Of a stretch of DNA of 42,214 nucleotides, positions 24,696 to 33,385 are shown piece by piece. The notes below the pieces were generated by a model. It saw only the letters and a program-made list of their open reading frames with translations. It was not told the origin of the DNA and made no database searches. Origin of the DNA: Polymorphobacter sp. (GTDB lineage Bacteria; Pseudomonadota; Alphaproteobacteria; Sphingomonadales; Sphingomonadaceae); the NCBI RefSeq assembly GCF_025362435.1, contig NZ_JANYGL010000076.1, positions 1 through 42,214 of the forward strand, in the 5' to 3' direction. Positions within the stretch are counted from its first letter, which is position 1. Every line of letters starts with the position of its first letter. Position numbers and translations under genes: made by a program.

Positions 24696-27630
24696 CGTCT
24701 TCACGATCGCGCCGCACGTCGCCTTCGTCGATGCGCTGGCGAAGGGGTTGCTAGCGCGAACGGCGGGCGACCCGATGGCGTTGGCCCGGGCGCAGGTTCT
24801 GCTGCCCAACCGCCGCGCGGTCCGGGCGCTGGGCGATGCTTTCGTCCGCCTGTCCGGCGGCGGGCTGCTGCTGCCACGGATGACGCCGATCGGCGATGTC
24901 GATGCCGACGAAGCGCTCGGGCATTTCGACGGCGACCTTGCCGCCGATGCGGGCCTGCTCCCGGCGATCGACCCGACCAAGCGGCGTCTGCTCCTCGCGC
25001 AGCTCGTCCGGCGGTGGCGCGACGGGACCAGCCCCATCACCGCAATCGAGGCATTGCGGCTCGCCGACCAACTCGCGGCGGCGTTCGACGCGCTGGCGTT
25101 CGAGGAGGTCGACGGCTCGGCACTGACCGGCTTTGCTCCCGACGACATGGCGCATCACTGGGAGGCGACGCTCGCCTTCTTCCGCGTCGTCCTCGACCTG
25201 TGGCCGCCGCTGCTCGCGAGCCACGGCGAGATCGACCCGGCGACGCGCAACCGCGCCCTGCTCGATGCGCTCTCCGGACGGTGGAAGGCCAGCCCCCCCG
25301 GTCTCGTCGTCGCCGCCGGCATGGCCGGAGTCGCGCCGCCGGTGGCGCGACTGCTGCGGGTGATCGCGCGGCTGCCGCAGGGGATCGTCGTCCTGCCCGG
25401 GCTCGACACCGCAATGAGCGACGCCGCTTGGGGCGCGATCCGCTGCCACCTGACCGATAGCGATGCCGATGGTGCGGCCGACCCGGCGCGCAACAGCGAC
25501 GAGCACCCGCAGTTCGCGCTCAAGGTCCTGCTCCATCACCTCGACGTCGCACGCGGCGAGGTCGAGGACTGGGGCCACATGACCGCGCTCGACGGTCCTG
25601 CCGGGCGTGCGGTCGAGGTTGCGCGGGCGATGGCTCCGGCGGCGTTCACCGGCGACTGGCGGCATCGTGCGATCGACCCCGCGCTGTTCGCCGAGGTCCG
25701 CGCGGTGACCGCCGCGACCCCGGCGGAGGAGGCGCAGGTCATCGCACTCGCGCTGCGTCGGGCGCTCGATACGCCGGGCAAGACCGCGGCGCTGGTCACT
25801 CCAGACCGCGGCCTCGCGCGGCGCGTCGCGGCGCACGTCGCGCGCTGGGGGATCGAGGTCGACGATTCGGCGGGGACGCCGCTACGGGTGACGCCGCCGG
25901 GGGCGCTGCTGCTGGCGCTGGTCGAGGCGGCGGCGCGCGGGTTCACGCCGGTGGCGCTGCTTGCGGTGTTGAAGCATCCGCTGGTCCGGCGCGGCGACAC
26001 CCGGCTCGACTGGCTCGATGCGGTCCGGCGGCTCGACCTCGCCTTGCGTGGCGTCCGGCCGGCGCCGGGACTCGATGGCACCGGGGCGCAGGTCGACGCC
26101 GAGGATGCGCGGCTGTCGCCGCGGTGGGCCGAGGTCGCGGCGCTGCTCGATCCGCTCGAGCGCCTGTTCGCGACGCCGCTCGTCGGCTTTGCCGAGCTGA
26201 TCGCGACGCTGCGCGAGGCGGCGCAGGCGTTGTGCGGCGACGATTTGTGGGCGCGGCCCGAGGGGCGGGCGCTGGCGCGGCTGGTCGAGGCGCTCGAAAC
26301 CCACGGGCATCACCTCAATCCGTTCGAACCGCTCGACGCCCCGGCGCTGATCGCGGCGTTCCTGCTCGAGACCGCGGTCCGCCAGCCGTTCGGCAAGCAT
26401 CCGCGGCTGGCGATCTATGGGACGCTCGAGGCGCGGCTCCAGCGCGCCGACCTGATGATCCTCGGCGGGATGAACGAGGGCGTCTGGCCCGCGCGCCCGG
26501 TTCCCGACCCGTGGCTCGCGCCGAAGCTGCGGAGCCACCTGACGCTGCCCTCGCTCGAACGCCGGATCGGGCTCGCGGCGCACGATTTCGTCTCGGCGCT
26601 CGGCGGTCCCGAGGTCCTGCTGACGCGGGCGCGGCGCGACGAGAGCGCGCCCGCGGTGCCGTCGCGCTTCTGGCTGCGGCTTCATGCGCTCGCGGGGGAG
26701 GCGATCCGCCCTGACGAGGCGCTGCTCGGTCTCGCCCGCGCGCTCGACGCCGCGCCGCAGGTTTCGGCGACGCGGCCCGCACCCGCCCCGGCTGCAGCGC
26801 TGCGTCCGCGACGGATATCGGTGACCGCCGCCGAGCGGCTCAAGGCCGATCCGTACAGCTATTACGCGCAGACGATGCTGCGGCTGAGGGCGCTCGACGC
26901 GCTCGATGCCGACGCCAGCGCCGCCGATCGCGGGACCGCGGTCCATTCGATTCTCGAGGAATGGGTCAAGCGCGGCGATGCCGACCCGGCGACGCTGCCG
27001 CGCTTCACCGAGGCCGAGCTGCTCAAATGGTCGGGCCATCCGCTGATGCGCGCATTATGGGCCCCGCGCGTGCGGCGGGCGATGGATTGGGTCGCGAGCA
27101 CGATGGCGGCGTGGGAGGCCGAGGGCTGGACCCCCGCCGCCGCCGAGGCCGACGGCTCGATCGACTTGGCGAACGGCATCACGTTGCGCGGCAAGGCCGA
27201 CCGGATCGACCGCAGCGACTCCGGCGCACTGGCGATCGTCGACTACAAGACCGGGGTCGTGCCGAGCCACGCGCAGATCGAGGGCGGCTTCGCGCTGCAG
27301 ATGGGCCTGCTCGGCTGGCTCGCCGAGGAGGGGCGGCTCGGAGGGGTAGATAGGGGGCCGGTCGGGGCAATGCGCTACTGGAAGCTCGGCGGCGGCACCG
27401 ATCCGGGCAAGGCGAGCGACCCGCTCAAGTTTCGCAGCGAGGTGACGATGGCGGTCAACCATATCGCCGCGACCAAAAAGCATTTCCTCAAGCTGTGCGA
27501 CGACATGCTGCTCGGGGACGGCGCGTTCACCGCCAAGCTCCACCCCGAATATGCCAAGGGCAACGACTACGACCAGCTCGCGCGCGTCCTCGAATGGCTC
27601 GGGCGGCCGAAGATGGCGGACGGCGTGTGA
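24682..27630 (+). CDS. addB: Double-strand break repair protein AddB
   Basis: AddB is the non-motor subunit of the AddAB helicase-nuclease that processes double-strand breaks for RecA, in place of RecBCD. The 982-residue protein is of the alphaproteobacterial type, starting VFTIAPHVAFVDALAKGLL with the segment VLLPNRRAVRALGDAFVRL, an inactivated helicase-like body (MILGGMNEGVWPARP, TRARRDESAPAVPSRF) and a C-terminal RecB-type nuclease domain with GKADRIDRSD and AIVDYKTG (about residues 832-856), whose Asp and Lys belong to the catalytic set. Start is TTG at 24682, overlapping murU by 14 bases. It overlaps addA by GTGA. Confidence 0.95.
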   Translation: MPTVNVFTIAPHVAFVDALAKGLLARTAGDPMALARAQVLLPNRRAVRALGDAFVRLSGGGLLLPRMTPIGDVDADEALGHFDGDLAADAGLLPAIDPTKRRLLLAQLVRRWRDGTSPITAIEALRLADQLAAAFDALAFEEVDGSALTGFAPDDMAHHWEATLAFFRVVLDLWPPLLASHGEIDPATRNRALLDALSGRWKASPPGLVVAAGMAGVAPPVARLLRVIARLPQGIVVLPGLDTAMSDAAWGAIRCHLTDSDADGAADPARNSDEHPQFALKVLLHHLDVARGEVEDWGHMTALDGPAGRAVEVARAMAPAAFTGDWRHRAIDPALFAEVRAVTAATPAEEAQVIALALRRALDTPGKTAALVTPDRGLARRVAAHVARWGIEVDDSAGTPLRVTPPGALLLALVEAAARGFTPVALLAVLKHPLVRRGDTRLDWLDAVRRLDLALRGVRPAPGLDGTGAQVDAEDARLSPRWAEVAALLDPLERLFATPLVGFAELIATLREAAQALCGDDLWARPEGRALARLVEALETHGHHLNPFEPLDAPALIAAFLLETAVRQPFGKHPRLAIYGTLEARLQRADLMILGGMNEGVWPARPVPDPWLAPKLRSHLTLPSLERRIGLAAHDFVSALGGPEVLLTRARRDESAPAVPSRFWLRLHALAGEAIRPDEALLGLARALDAAPQVSATRPAPAPAAALRPRRISVTAAERLKADPYSYYAQTMLRLRALDALDADASAADRGTAVHSILEEWVKRGDADPATLPRFTEAELLKWSGHPLMRALWAPRVRRAMDWVASTMAAWEAEGWTPAAAEADGSIDLANGITLRGKADRIDRSDSGALAIVDYKTGVVPSHAQIEGGFALQMGLLGWLAEEGRLGGVDRGPVGAMRYWKLGGGTDPGKASDPLKFRSEVTMAVNHIAATKKHFLKLCDDMLLGDGAFTAKLHPEYAKGNDYDQLARVLEWLGRPKMADGV

Positions 27631-30600
27631 GGGGGCTGCAGCACCTTTTGCCCGTTCAGGCCGATGGCGCGTCGCCGGCGGGCAGCGCGTGGATGTCGGC
27701 GTCGGCGGGGACCGGCAAGACACAGGTGCTGACCGCGCGGGTGCTGCGGCTGCTGCTCAGCGGGTCGCCGCCCGAACGCATCCTCGCACTGACCTTTACC
27801 AAGGCCGGGGCGGCGGAGATGCAGACACGCATCTTCGACCGGTTGGGCTCGTGGGTCGCGGCGGGGGACAACGAGCTCAAGTCCGACCTCGCCGCGATCC
27901 GTGCCGACACCGATCCCGACACCTGCGCGCGGGCGCGGCAGTTGTTCGCGCGCGTCCTCGATGCAAAGGGCGGGCTGCAGGTCCAGACGATCCACGGCTT
28001 CGCCCAGTCGCTACTCGCCAGCTTCCCCGTCGAGGCGGGGATCGCGCCGGGGTTCGCCGCGCTCGACGATCGCTCGGCGCTGGCGCTGCGCGGGCAGGTG
28101 CTCGCCGAGTCGATCGAGCAAGCCGACGACGACGAGTTTCTCGCCGATGTCGCCGCAATGGCGATCGCCAGCGGCGAGGCGCGGCTGGCGACGATCGCGG
28201 CGACGCTGATCGCGCATCACGATGCGATCGCGGCACTGGGCAACCCGCAGGGGTTCGAGCCGAAACTGCGCCGCGCCTTCGGGCTGCCGGGCGAGGGGAG
28301 CGCCGCCGACGTGCTTGCCGCAGCGGTCGCGACGATCGACGTCGCCGGGGTCCGCCGGATCGCCGCGGTGTGCGAAGCCGATGGCGGGATGAAGGCACTC
28401 GAACGCGCCGACATTCTCCACTGGTGGGCCGCGTGCGCGCCGGCGGCGCAGGTCGAACATTTCGACACGCTCTACCGCGCCTTCCACACGCTCGAAGGCG
28501 AGCCGCGCAAGGGCATCGTCCCCGGCGGCAAGAAGGCCAACCCGGGCGACATCGCCCTCGCCGAGACGCTATGCGCGCAGATCACCGCCGTCGCCGGGGT
28601 CCGCCGCCTACTCGACGCGGTCTCCAACGCCGCGCGCCACCTGCGCGTCGGGGCGCGGCTCGGCGGGGCGTATGCGCTGCACAAGCATCGCGCCGGGGTG
28701 ATCGACTATGACGACATGATCGCGCGCGCGGCAGCGCTGCTCAAGGGCGACGGCGCGAGCGCGTGGGTCCGCTACAAGCTCGACCGGCGGATCGACCACC
28801 TCCTCGTCGACGAGGCGCAGGACACCAACGAGGCGCAGTGGGACATCGTCGAGGCGCTAACCGACGAGTTCTTCGACGGGCAGGGGGCGCGCGACGTCCA
28901 GCGGACCTTGTTCGTCGTCGGCGACTTCAAGCAGGCGATCTTCAGCTTCCAGGGGTCGGACCCCAGGATCTTCGAAGGGCGGCAAGGGCATTTTCGCGCC
29001 AAGGCGGAAGACGCCAGGCTCGGCTGGAGCGACCTGCCGATGACGCTGTCGTTCCGCTCGACCCCGGCGGTGCTCGAGGTCGTCAACGCGGTGATCGACG
29101 ACCTCGGCCACGAGGCGTTGGGCATGAACGAAGGGGTGCTGCCTCACGAAGCGCACCGCGCCGACGCGATCGGCAGCGTGACCCTTTGGCCGCCACTGGT
29201 CCCCGAGGCCGATGAGGAAGTGGTCGACGACGATGCGCCGTGGCTCCCCGCCGCGCAGGTGCTGATGGCGCACAAGCTCGCGCGGCAGATAGCGGCGTGG
29301 CTCAACCCCGCGACCGCGCTCGCCTTGCCCGCGCGCGGCCGAGTGTGCCGCCCGGAGGATATTCTCGTGCTGGTTCGCAGCCGTGGCGAGTTCGTCGGGG
29401 CGCTGGTCGCCGCGCTCCACGACTTCGGGGTGCCGGTGGCGGGGGTCGACCGGCTGCGGCTGACTGCGCCGCTGGCGGTGCAGGACCTGCTTGCGCTGAT
29501 CCGCTTCGCCCTCCAGCCCGACGACGACCTGACGTGCGCGGCGCTGCTGACCTCTCCGTTCGTCGGGCTGAGCCAGGACGACCTGTTCGCGCTCGCGCAT
29601 GGACGCCGGGGCACCCTGTGGTCGGTGGTTCGCGAGGGGGGCGGCTGGGCGAGGGAGTTCCTGTCGGCGGTGCTGGCCCTCGCCGACTTCTCCGCGCCGT
29701 ACGAATTTCTCGAGACGATCCTGTCGGGGCCGCTGCAGGGGCGCAAGCGCCTGCTCGGGCGGCTGGGGGCTGAGGCGCGCGACCAGATCGCCGCGCTGCT
29801 CGGCCAGGCGCTGGCGTTCGAAGCGGCGAACGCGCCGTCGCTGCAGGGCTTCCTCAGCTGGATCGAGTCCGACGACATCGACCTCAAGCGCGACCCCGAC
29901 GCGCCCGTCGACGCGGTGCGGATCATGACGGTCCACGGCGCGAAGGGGTTGCAGGCCCCGGTCGTCGTCCTCGCCGACGCGACGAAGGAACTGCCGCGCG
30001 ACCGCGACGGCCACGTCATGCTCGCGCTTGACGGCTCCGACCCGGTGCCGGTGTTCCACGGCGGCAAGGCGGGCAAGGTCGGCATCATCGCCGCCGAGGC
30101 CGAGGCGCGCGCTGCTGCCTCGACCGCCGAGCATTGGCGGCTGCTCTACGTCGCGCTGACCCGGGCAGAGGACCTGTTGTTCATCGGCGGCGCGCTGGCG
30201 AAGGCGCGCGGTGACAAGCCCGCCGAGGTGCCGCTGGACAGCTGGTACGCCGCGGTCGACCGCGCGATGACCAACGAATGGGACCTCGTCGACGAGGCCG
30301 ACCCGGTGTGGGGATCGGCGCGGGTCCATCGCGCCGGGACGGTCGTGACCCCCGAGCCGCGCGTCGCGCACGTTCCAGCCGAGATCGCGCTACCCGACTG
30401 GGCGACGACTCCCGCCGCTCCCGAGGCGCGCCCGCCGCGCCCGCTCAGCCCGTCGACGATCGCCGCCGACGACGTCGCCCAGCCGCCCCCGGGTCCTGCG
30501 GCGAAGGCGGCGGCGCGGCGCGGGCAGCTGCTCCACACCTTGTTCGAACGGCTGCCCGGGGTCGCGGTCGAGACGCGCGCCGGGGTCGCGGCGGCATGGC

Positions 30601-31004
30601 TCGCACGCGCCGCCCCCGATCTGCCCGCCGCCGAGCGCGACGGCATCGCCACCTGCGCGCTCGATATCATCGCCGCGCCGCGCTTCGCCGCGCTGTTCGG
30701 CCCCGACGCGCTCGCCGAAGCGCCGATCGCGGCGACGGTCGGCGATATCGTCATCGCCGGCACCGTCGACCGGCTGCTCGTCGGCGCGGACCATGTCCAG
30801 GTGATCGACTTCAAGACCGGCGCGCGGGTTCCCGCCGATGCCGCGTCGGTCGTGCCGTACCACCTCCGCCAGATGGCCGCCTATGCTGCGGCGCTCGCTC
30901 GCATTTTTCCCGGCAGGACGATCGCGGCGGCGCTGCTCTACACCCACGACGCGACGCTGATCGAGTTGCCCGCCGACCTGCTCGCGGCCAACGCGCCGGG
31001 CTGA
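27627..31004 (+). CDS. addA: Double-strand break repair helicase AddA
   Basis: AddA is the UvrD-type motor and nuclease subunit of AddAB. The 1125-residue protein has Walker A ASAGTGKTQVLTARVLRLLL near the N terminus, motif Ia ILALTFTKAGAAEM, the Walker B region LLVDEAQDTNEAQWDIV, QAIFSFQGSDPRIF, motif V VRIMTVHGAKGLQAPVVVLADA, motif VI RLLYVALTRAEDLLFIGG, and a C-terminal nuclease with VIDFKTGARVP near residue 1062. GTG at 27627, overlapping the addB stop, is the likely start; an open frame continues upstream inside addB. Both subunits retain a nuclease site, so the complex should cut both strands. Confidence 0.95.
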   Translation: MRGLQHLLPVQADGASPAGSAWMSASAGTGKTQVLTARVLRLLLSGSPPERILALTFTKAGAAEMQTRIFDRLGSWVAAGDNELKSDLAAIRADTDPDTCARARQLFARVLDAKGGLQVQTIHGFAQSLLASFPVEAGIAPGFAALDDRSALALRGQVLAESIEQADDDEFLADVAAMAIASGEARLATIAATLIAHHDAIAALGNPQGFEPKLRRAFGLPGEGSAADVLAAAVATIDVAGVRRIAAVCEADGGMKALERADILHWWAACAPAAQVEHFDTLYRAFHTLEGEPRKGIVPGGKKANPGDIALAETLCAQITAVAGVRRLLDAVSNAARHLRVGARLGGAYALHKHRAGVIDYDDMIARAAALLKGDGASAWVRYKLDRRIDHLLVDEAQDTNEAQWDIVEALTDEFFDGQGARDVQRTLFVVGDFKQAIFSFQGSDPRIFEGRQGHFRAKAEDARLGWSDLPMTLSFRSTPAVLEVVNAVIDDLGHEALGMNEGVLPHEAHRADAIGSVTLWPPLVPEADEEVVDDDAPWLPAAQVLMAHKLARQIAAWLNPATALALPARGRVCRPEDILVLVRSRGEFVGALVAALHDFGVPVAGVDRLRLTAPLAVQDLLALIRFALQPDDDLTCAALLTSPFVGLSQDDLFALAHGRRGTLWSVVREGGGWAREFLSAVLALADFSAPYEFLETILSGPLQGRKRLLGRLGAEARDQIAALLGQALAFEAANAPSLQGFLSWIESDDIDLKRDPDAPVDAVRIMTVHGAKGLQAPVVVLADATKELPRDRDGHVMLALDGSDPVPVFHGGKAGKVGIIAAEAEARAAASTAEHWRLLYVALTRAEDLLFIGGALAKARGDKPAEVPLDSWYAAVDRAMTNEWDLVDEADPVWGSARVHRAGTVVTPEPRVAHVPAEIALPDWATTPAAPEARPPRPLSPSTIAADDVAQPPPGPAAKAAARRGQLLHTLFERLPGVAVETRAGVAAAWLARAAPDLPAAERDGIATCALDIIAAPRFAALFGPDALAEAPIAATVGDIVIAGTVDRLLVGADHVQVIDFKTGARVPADAASVVPYHLRQMAAYAAALARIFPGRTIAAALLYTHDATLIELPADLLAANAPG

Positions 31005-31066
31005 CACGGAACCCGCATGGGTCCGCTGCGCTATTTGGGTCGACCCAAACCACCGGAGATGCCGTC

Positions 31067-31309
31067 ATGGCCGAGAAGCAGGCAACCCTGTACCGAATGA
31101 TCCTGCCCGAGGAGACGTGCCCGTTCGGCGTTCGCGCCAAGCAGATGCTCGACGCCGCCGGGTTCACCGTCGACGAGCACATCCTCGGCACGCGGGCAGA
31201 AGTCGAAGCGTTCGAGGCCGAACATGGGGTCGAGACGACGCCGCAGGTATTCATCGACGGCAAGCGCATCGGTGGCAGTGACGATCTCGAAGCCTATCTC
31301 GCCGGCTGA
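31067..31309 (+). CDS. Glutaredoxin-like protein with monothiol CPFG site
   Basis: An 80-residue protein of the glutaredoxin fold. The active site reads ETCPFGVRAKQMLDAAG: the first cysteine (C18) is kept but the second Cys of the usual CPYC is Gly, so it is a monothiol type. TTPQVFIDGKRIGGSDDLEAYL carries the cis-Pro and the glutathione-binding GGSDD. Such proteins may handle glutathionylated thiols or iron-sulfur clusters rather than act as dithiol reductants. GGAG lies eight bases before the ATG. It sits between addA and the thioredoxin gene, so two redox proteins follow the repair operon. Confidence 0.88.
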   Translation: MAEKQATLYRMILPEETCPFGVRAKQMLDAAGFTVDEHILGTRAEVEAFEAEHGVETTPQVFIDGKRIGGSDDLEAYLAG

Positions 31310-31353
31310 CAACGGTGATTGTTCGCGCCGAAGAATCGCTTGGGCGTAGACGA

Positions 31354-31382
31354 TTGCGGGGCTCGACCGGCCGACCTATCTT
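31354..31382 (+). promoter_or_regulatory. Candidate thioredoxin promoter
   Basis: TTGCGG at 31354-31359 and TATCTT at 31377-31382 are 17 bases apart and end 30 bases before the start codon. The hexamers are moderate matches to sigma-70 sites. Confidence 0.35.
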
Positions 31383-31411
31383 TGCCCCAGCGAATACATG
31401 AGGACCACACC

Positions 31412-31753
31412 ATGGCTGCCAAGCACGTCACCGACGCCTCGTTCCACAGCGACGTCATCGCCTCGGGCCGCCCGGTCCTCGTCGATTTCTGGGCCGAATG
31501 GTGCGGACCGTGCCGCCAGATCGGCCCGGCGCTCGAGGAGATCAACGACGAGCTGGCCGGCGTCGACATTGTCAAGCTCAACATCGACGAGAACCCCGAC
31601 GCGCCGACCCGCTACGGCGTCCGCGGCATTCCGACGATGATCCTGTTCAAGGACGGCAACGCTGTCGCGACCAAGGTCGGCGCAGCGCCGAAGTCGCACC
31701 TCAAGAGCTGGCTCGAGGGTGAACTGGGCGACGACGCGACGAAGGCTGCTTAA
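31412..31753 (+). CDS. trxA: Thioredoxin
   Basis: A 113-residue thioredoxin with the standard active site [20 protein letters not shown] (CGPC, about residues 31-34), [26 protein letters not shown] containing the cis-Pro loop, and a final helix [10 protein letters not shown]. It donates electrons to ribonucleotide reductase, peroxiredoxins and other targets. A thioredoxin gene next to addAB is a common alphaproteobacterial arrangement. AGGA lies about eight bases before ATG 31412; an open frame to 31319 is not used. Four tandem 20-base repeats begin exactly at its stop codon, and a long palindrome follows. Confidence 0.95.
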   Translation: MAAKHVTDASFHSDVIASGRPVLVDFWAEWCGPCRQIGPALEEINDELAGVDIVKLNIDENPDAPTRYGVRGIPTMILFKDGNAVATKVGAAPKSHLKSWLEGELGDDATKAA

Positions 31754-31830
31754 GCGGTCGGGTCCGCCGGTGAGCAGTCGAGTTCACCGTTAAGCGGTCG
31801 AGTTCACCGTTAAGCGGTCGAGTTCACCAT
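31751..31830 (+). repeat. Four tandem 20-base repeats starting at the trxA stop
   Basis: Four contiguous copies of a 20-base unit, best form TAAGCGGTCGAGTTCACCGT, start at 31751, 31771, 31791 and 31811. The third and fourth are nearly identical; the first two are diverged. The first copy begins with the stop codon of trxA. A partial fifth (CGAGTAGTTG) leads into the palindrome. The core AAGCGGTCGAG recurs once at 38677. Confidence 0.85.
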
Positions 31831-31838
31831 CGAGTAGT

Positions 31839-31914
31839 TGTCATCCCGGTGAAGGCCGGGACCCATGATCACTGACTGTAGAGATCATGGGTCCCGGCCT
31901 TCGCCGGGATGACA
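31839..31914. repeat. 32-bp inverted repeat (REP-like palindrome)
   Basis: The left arm (31839-31870) and right arm (31883-31914) are reverse complements over 32 bases with one mismatch (T at 31850 against C in the other arm's complement), around a 12-base loop. The arms begin TGTCATCCCGG and contain GGCCGGGACCCATGATC. Elements of this sequence are widespread between genes in sphingomonads, as palindromic repeats or non-autonomous elements. It probably also serves as transcription end for trxA and, from the other side, for the GST operon. Confidence 0.9.
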
Positions 31915-31945
31915 TTTTGAATGGGTGGCCTCAGGCAACCGGTCC

Positions 31946-32842
31946 TCAATCAGCCCGCAACACCTGCCCAAGCCGCGGAAAATGCACTGCGACGACCCCC
32001 GCGTCAGCATCGTCGCGCCGAATCACGATCTCCCGATCCGACAGCCGCAACAGCGTCCCCGCGACCTTGTCCGCCCCCGGGTCCTCGGTCGCGACCGTCA
32101 CCGCCTGACCCGCGTTGAACCCTGACTCCGCGTCGACCGCCTCGGTCAAATCCGGCGTCGCGTCATGCGCCAGCGCCAGCGCCTCCTGCCCGTCGGTCGT
32201 GTGCGGGTTGCCGTGGCCGATCGCCTTGACCCGCGCTTCCCACGCCACGACGTTGGCATACGGATCGAGGATCGGCGCGACGGGATTGAAGCGCCGCTGG
32301 AACCACGCCAGCATATACAGCGCGAAGTCGGCATAACCCGGTGCCTCGCCACCGATGAAGTCGCGCCCGGCGAGGCTATCGTCGAGCCGCGCCATCCCCG
32401 CCGTGAACTGTGCCCGGCTATGCGGCGCGCGCGCCTTGACGAGGTCGCGCGACAGGCCGAACAGCGCCGCGCGGTCGGCCCAGAAGGCGTCAGGGATCTT
32501 GTCGGCGACGGGTGCCATCGCCGCGCCGACTGCGGCGAAGAACATCGGCCCGCCCGCCATCGCGGCGATGAAGTCGCCGGCTCGGCCGAGCGGCTTGGGA
32601 TACAGCGTCGGCCCCGGCAGCGCCTCGATCGCCTGCGCCGCGATCCACGTGTCGCAATAGACGTCGGCGTCGATCTGGAGGACGGGGGTCTTGCGATAGC
32701 CGCCGGTCAGCGGGGTCAGGAGCGGCTTCGGCGCGATGTTGGGAATGATCACCGACCAGTAATCGGCGTTCTTCAACCCGAGCGTGAGCCGCAGCACCTC
32801 GCTGAACGGTGATGTCTCATAGTGATGCAGGACGATGGTCAT
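31946..32842 (-). CDS. Glutathione S-transferase family protein
   Basis: A 298-residue protein with an N-terminal thioredoxin-like GST domain: VLHHYETSPFSEVLRLTLGLK, then YRKTPVLQIDADVYCDTWIAAQAIE, with the conserved cis-Pro (TPVLQ) and the D/T after it for glutathione. The C-terminal helical domain includes GGEAPGYADFALYMLAWFQRR. The length exceeds that of a usual GST (about 210); the extra C-terminal part from about residue 220 (ending FPRLGQVLRAD) is a beta-rich tail of unknown role. It is the last gene of the argJ operon; its start overlaps the GFA gene stop (ATGA). Confidence 0.85.
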   Translation of the reverse strand: MTIVLHHYETSPFSEVLRLTLGLKNADYWSVIIPNIAPKPLLTPLTGGYRKTPVLQIDADVYCDTWIAAQAIEALPGPTLYPKPLGRAGDFIAAMAGGPMFFAAVGAAMAPVADKIPDAFWADRAALFGLSRDLVKARAPHSRAQFTAGMARLDDSLAGRDFIGGEAPGYADFALYMLAWFQRRFNPVAPILDPYANVVAWEARVKAIGHGNPHTTDGQEALALAHDATPDLTEAVDAESGFNAGQAVTVATEDPGADKVAGTLLRLSDREIVIRRDDADAGVVAVHFPRLGQVLRAD

Positions 32843-33261
32843 GGCTTATCCTTCAGGCCGCGGGTGTCGGGCCGAAAGCCGGCGAAGCGCGGCAGGCCGT
32901 CGTCGATCTCATCCCAGGCGATCGCTTCGCCGGTGAAGATGTGGAACCCGGGAGCGACCGCCGAGGGCGCGTCGAGTGCAGCGATGACGACGTCGATCTC
33001 GCCCGGCTGGTGGTCGACATGCATCGTCAGCGGCGACCGGCAGCGCGTGCAGAACTGCCGGGTGCCGAACGCGGTCAGAGCGATGCGACCGATCGCGTCC
33101 TCGCCCGCAGTGACGGTCCAGTCGACCAGCGGCACCGTTGCGAACGCCAGCGCTGGGGCTCCGGAAACGCGCTGGCAGATCCGGCAATGGCACCAGCCGG
33201 CGTCATAGGGGGCGCTCTCCAGACGGAAGCGGACCGCGCCACAGGCGCACCCCCCGGTCAC
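32839..33261 (-). CDS. GFA family (glutathione-dependent formaldehyde-activating-like) protein
   Basis: A 140-residue zinc protein of the GFA family. The zinc ligands are visible: GGCACGAVRFRL (CxC), WCHCRICQRVSGAP (CxxC) and QFCTRCRSPLTMH (CxxC). The family was named for glutathione-dependent formaldehyde activation, but most members have unknown roles. GTG 33261 is chosen since it gives the normal start at the first CxC; the frame is open to 33324. It overlaps the small membrane ORF by GTGA and the GST gene by ATGA, showing close coupling. Confidence 0.88.
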   Translation of the reverse strand: MTGGCACGAVRFRLESAPYDAGWCHCRICQRVSGAPALAFATVPLVDWTVTAGEDAIGRIALTAFGTRQFCTRCRSPLTMHVDHQPGEIDVVIAALDAPSAVAPGFHIFTGEAIAWDEIDDGLPRFAGFRPDTRGLKDKP

Positions 33262-33353
33262 CGCCCGAGCCCGATGCCGATGGCAAAACCAAGCCCGATT
33301 ACCGAGACGAGCGGCACCCAACACCTTTGCGCCGCGTCGACCCCTGCAATCAT
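33258..33353 (-). CDS. Possible 31-residue membrane protein between argJ and the GFA gene
   Basis: A very short frame with a strong ribosome binding site (GGGGAGAG) and an ATG at 33353. The product begins MIAGVDAAQRCW and continues with a hydrophobic stretch (VPLVSVIGLGFAIGIGL) before Arg and stop, enough for one membrane span. The stop overlaps the GFA start as GTGA, continuing the pattern of 4-base overlaps in this operon, which is the main reason to believe in it. It may instead act as a leader that couples translation of GFA. No family recognised. Confidence 0.4.
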   Translation of the reverse strand: MIAGVDAAQRCWVPLVSVIGLGFAIGIGLGR

Positions 33354-33385
33354 CGTCGCGTCTCTCCCCTCGGCAGCGCTCCGGT

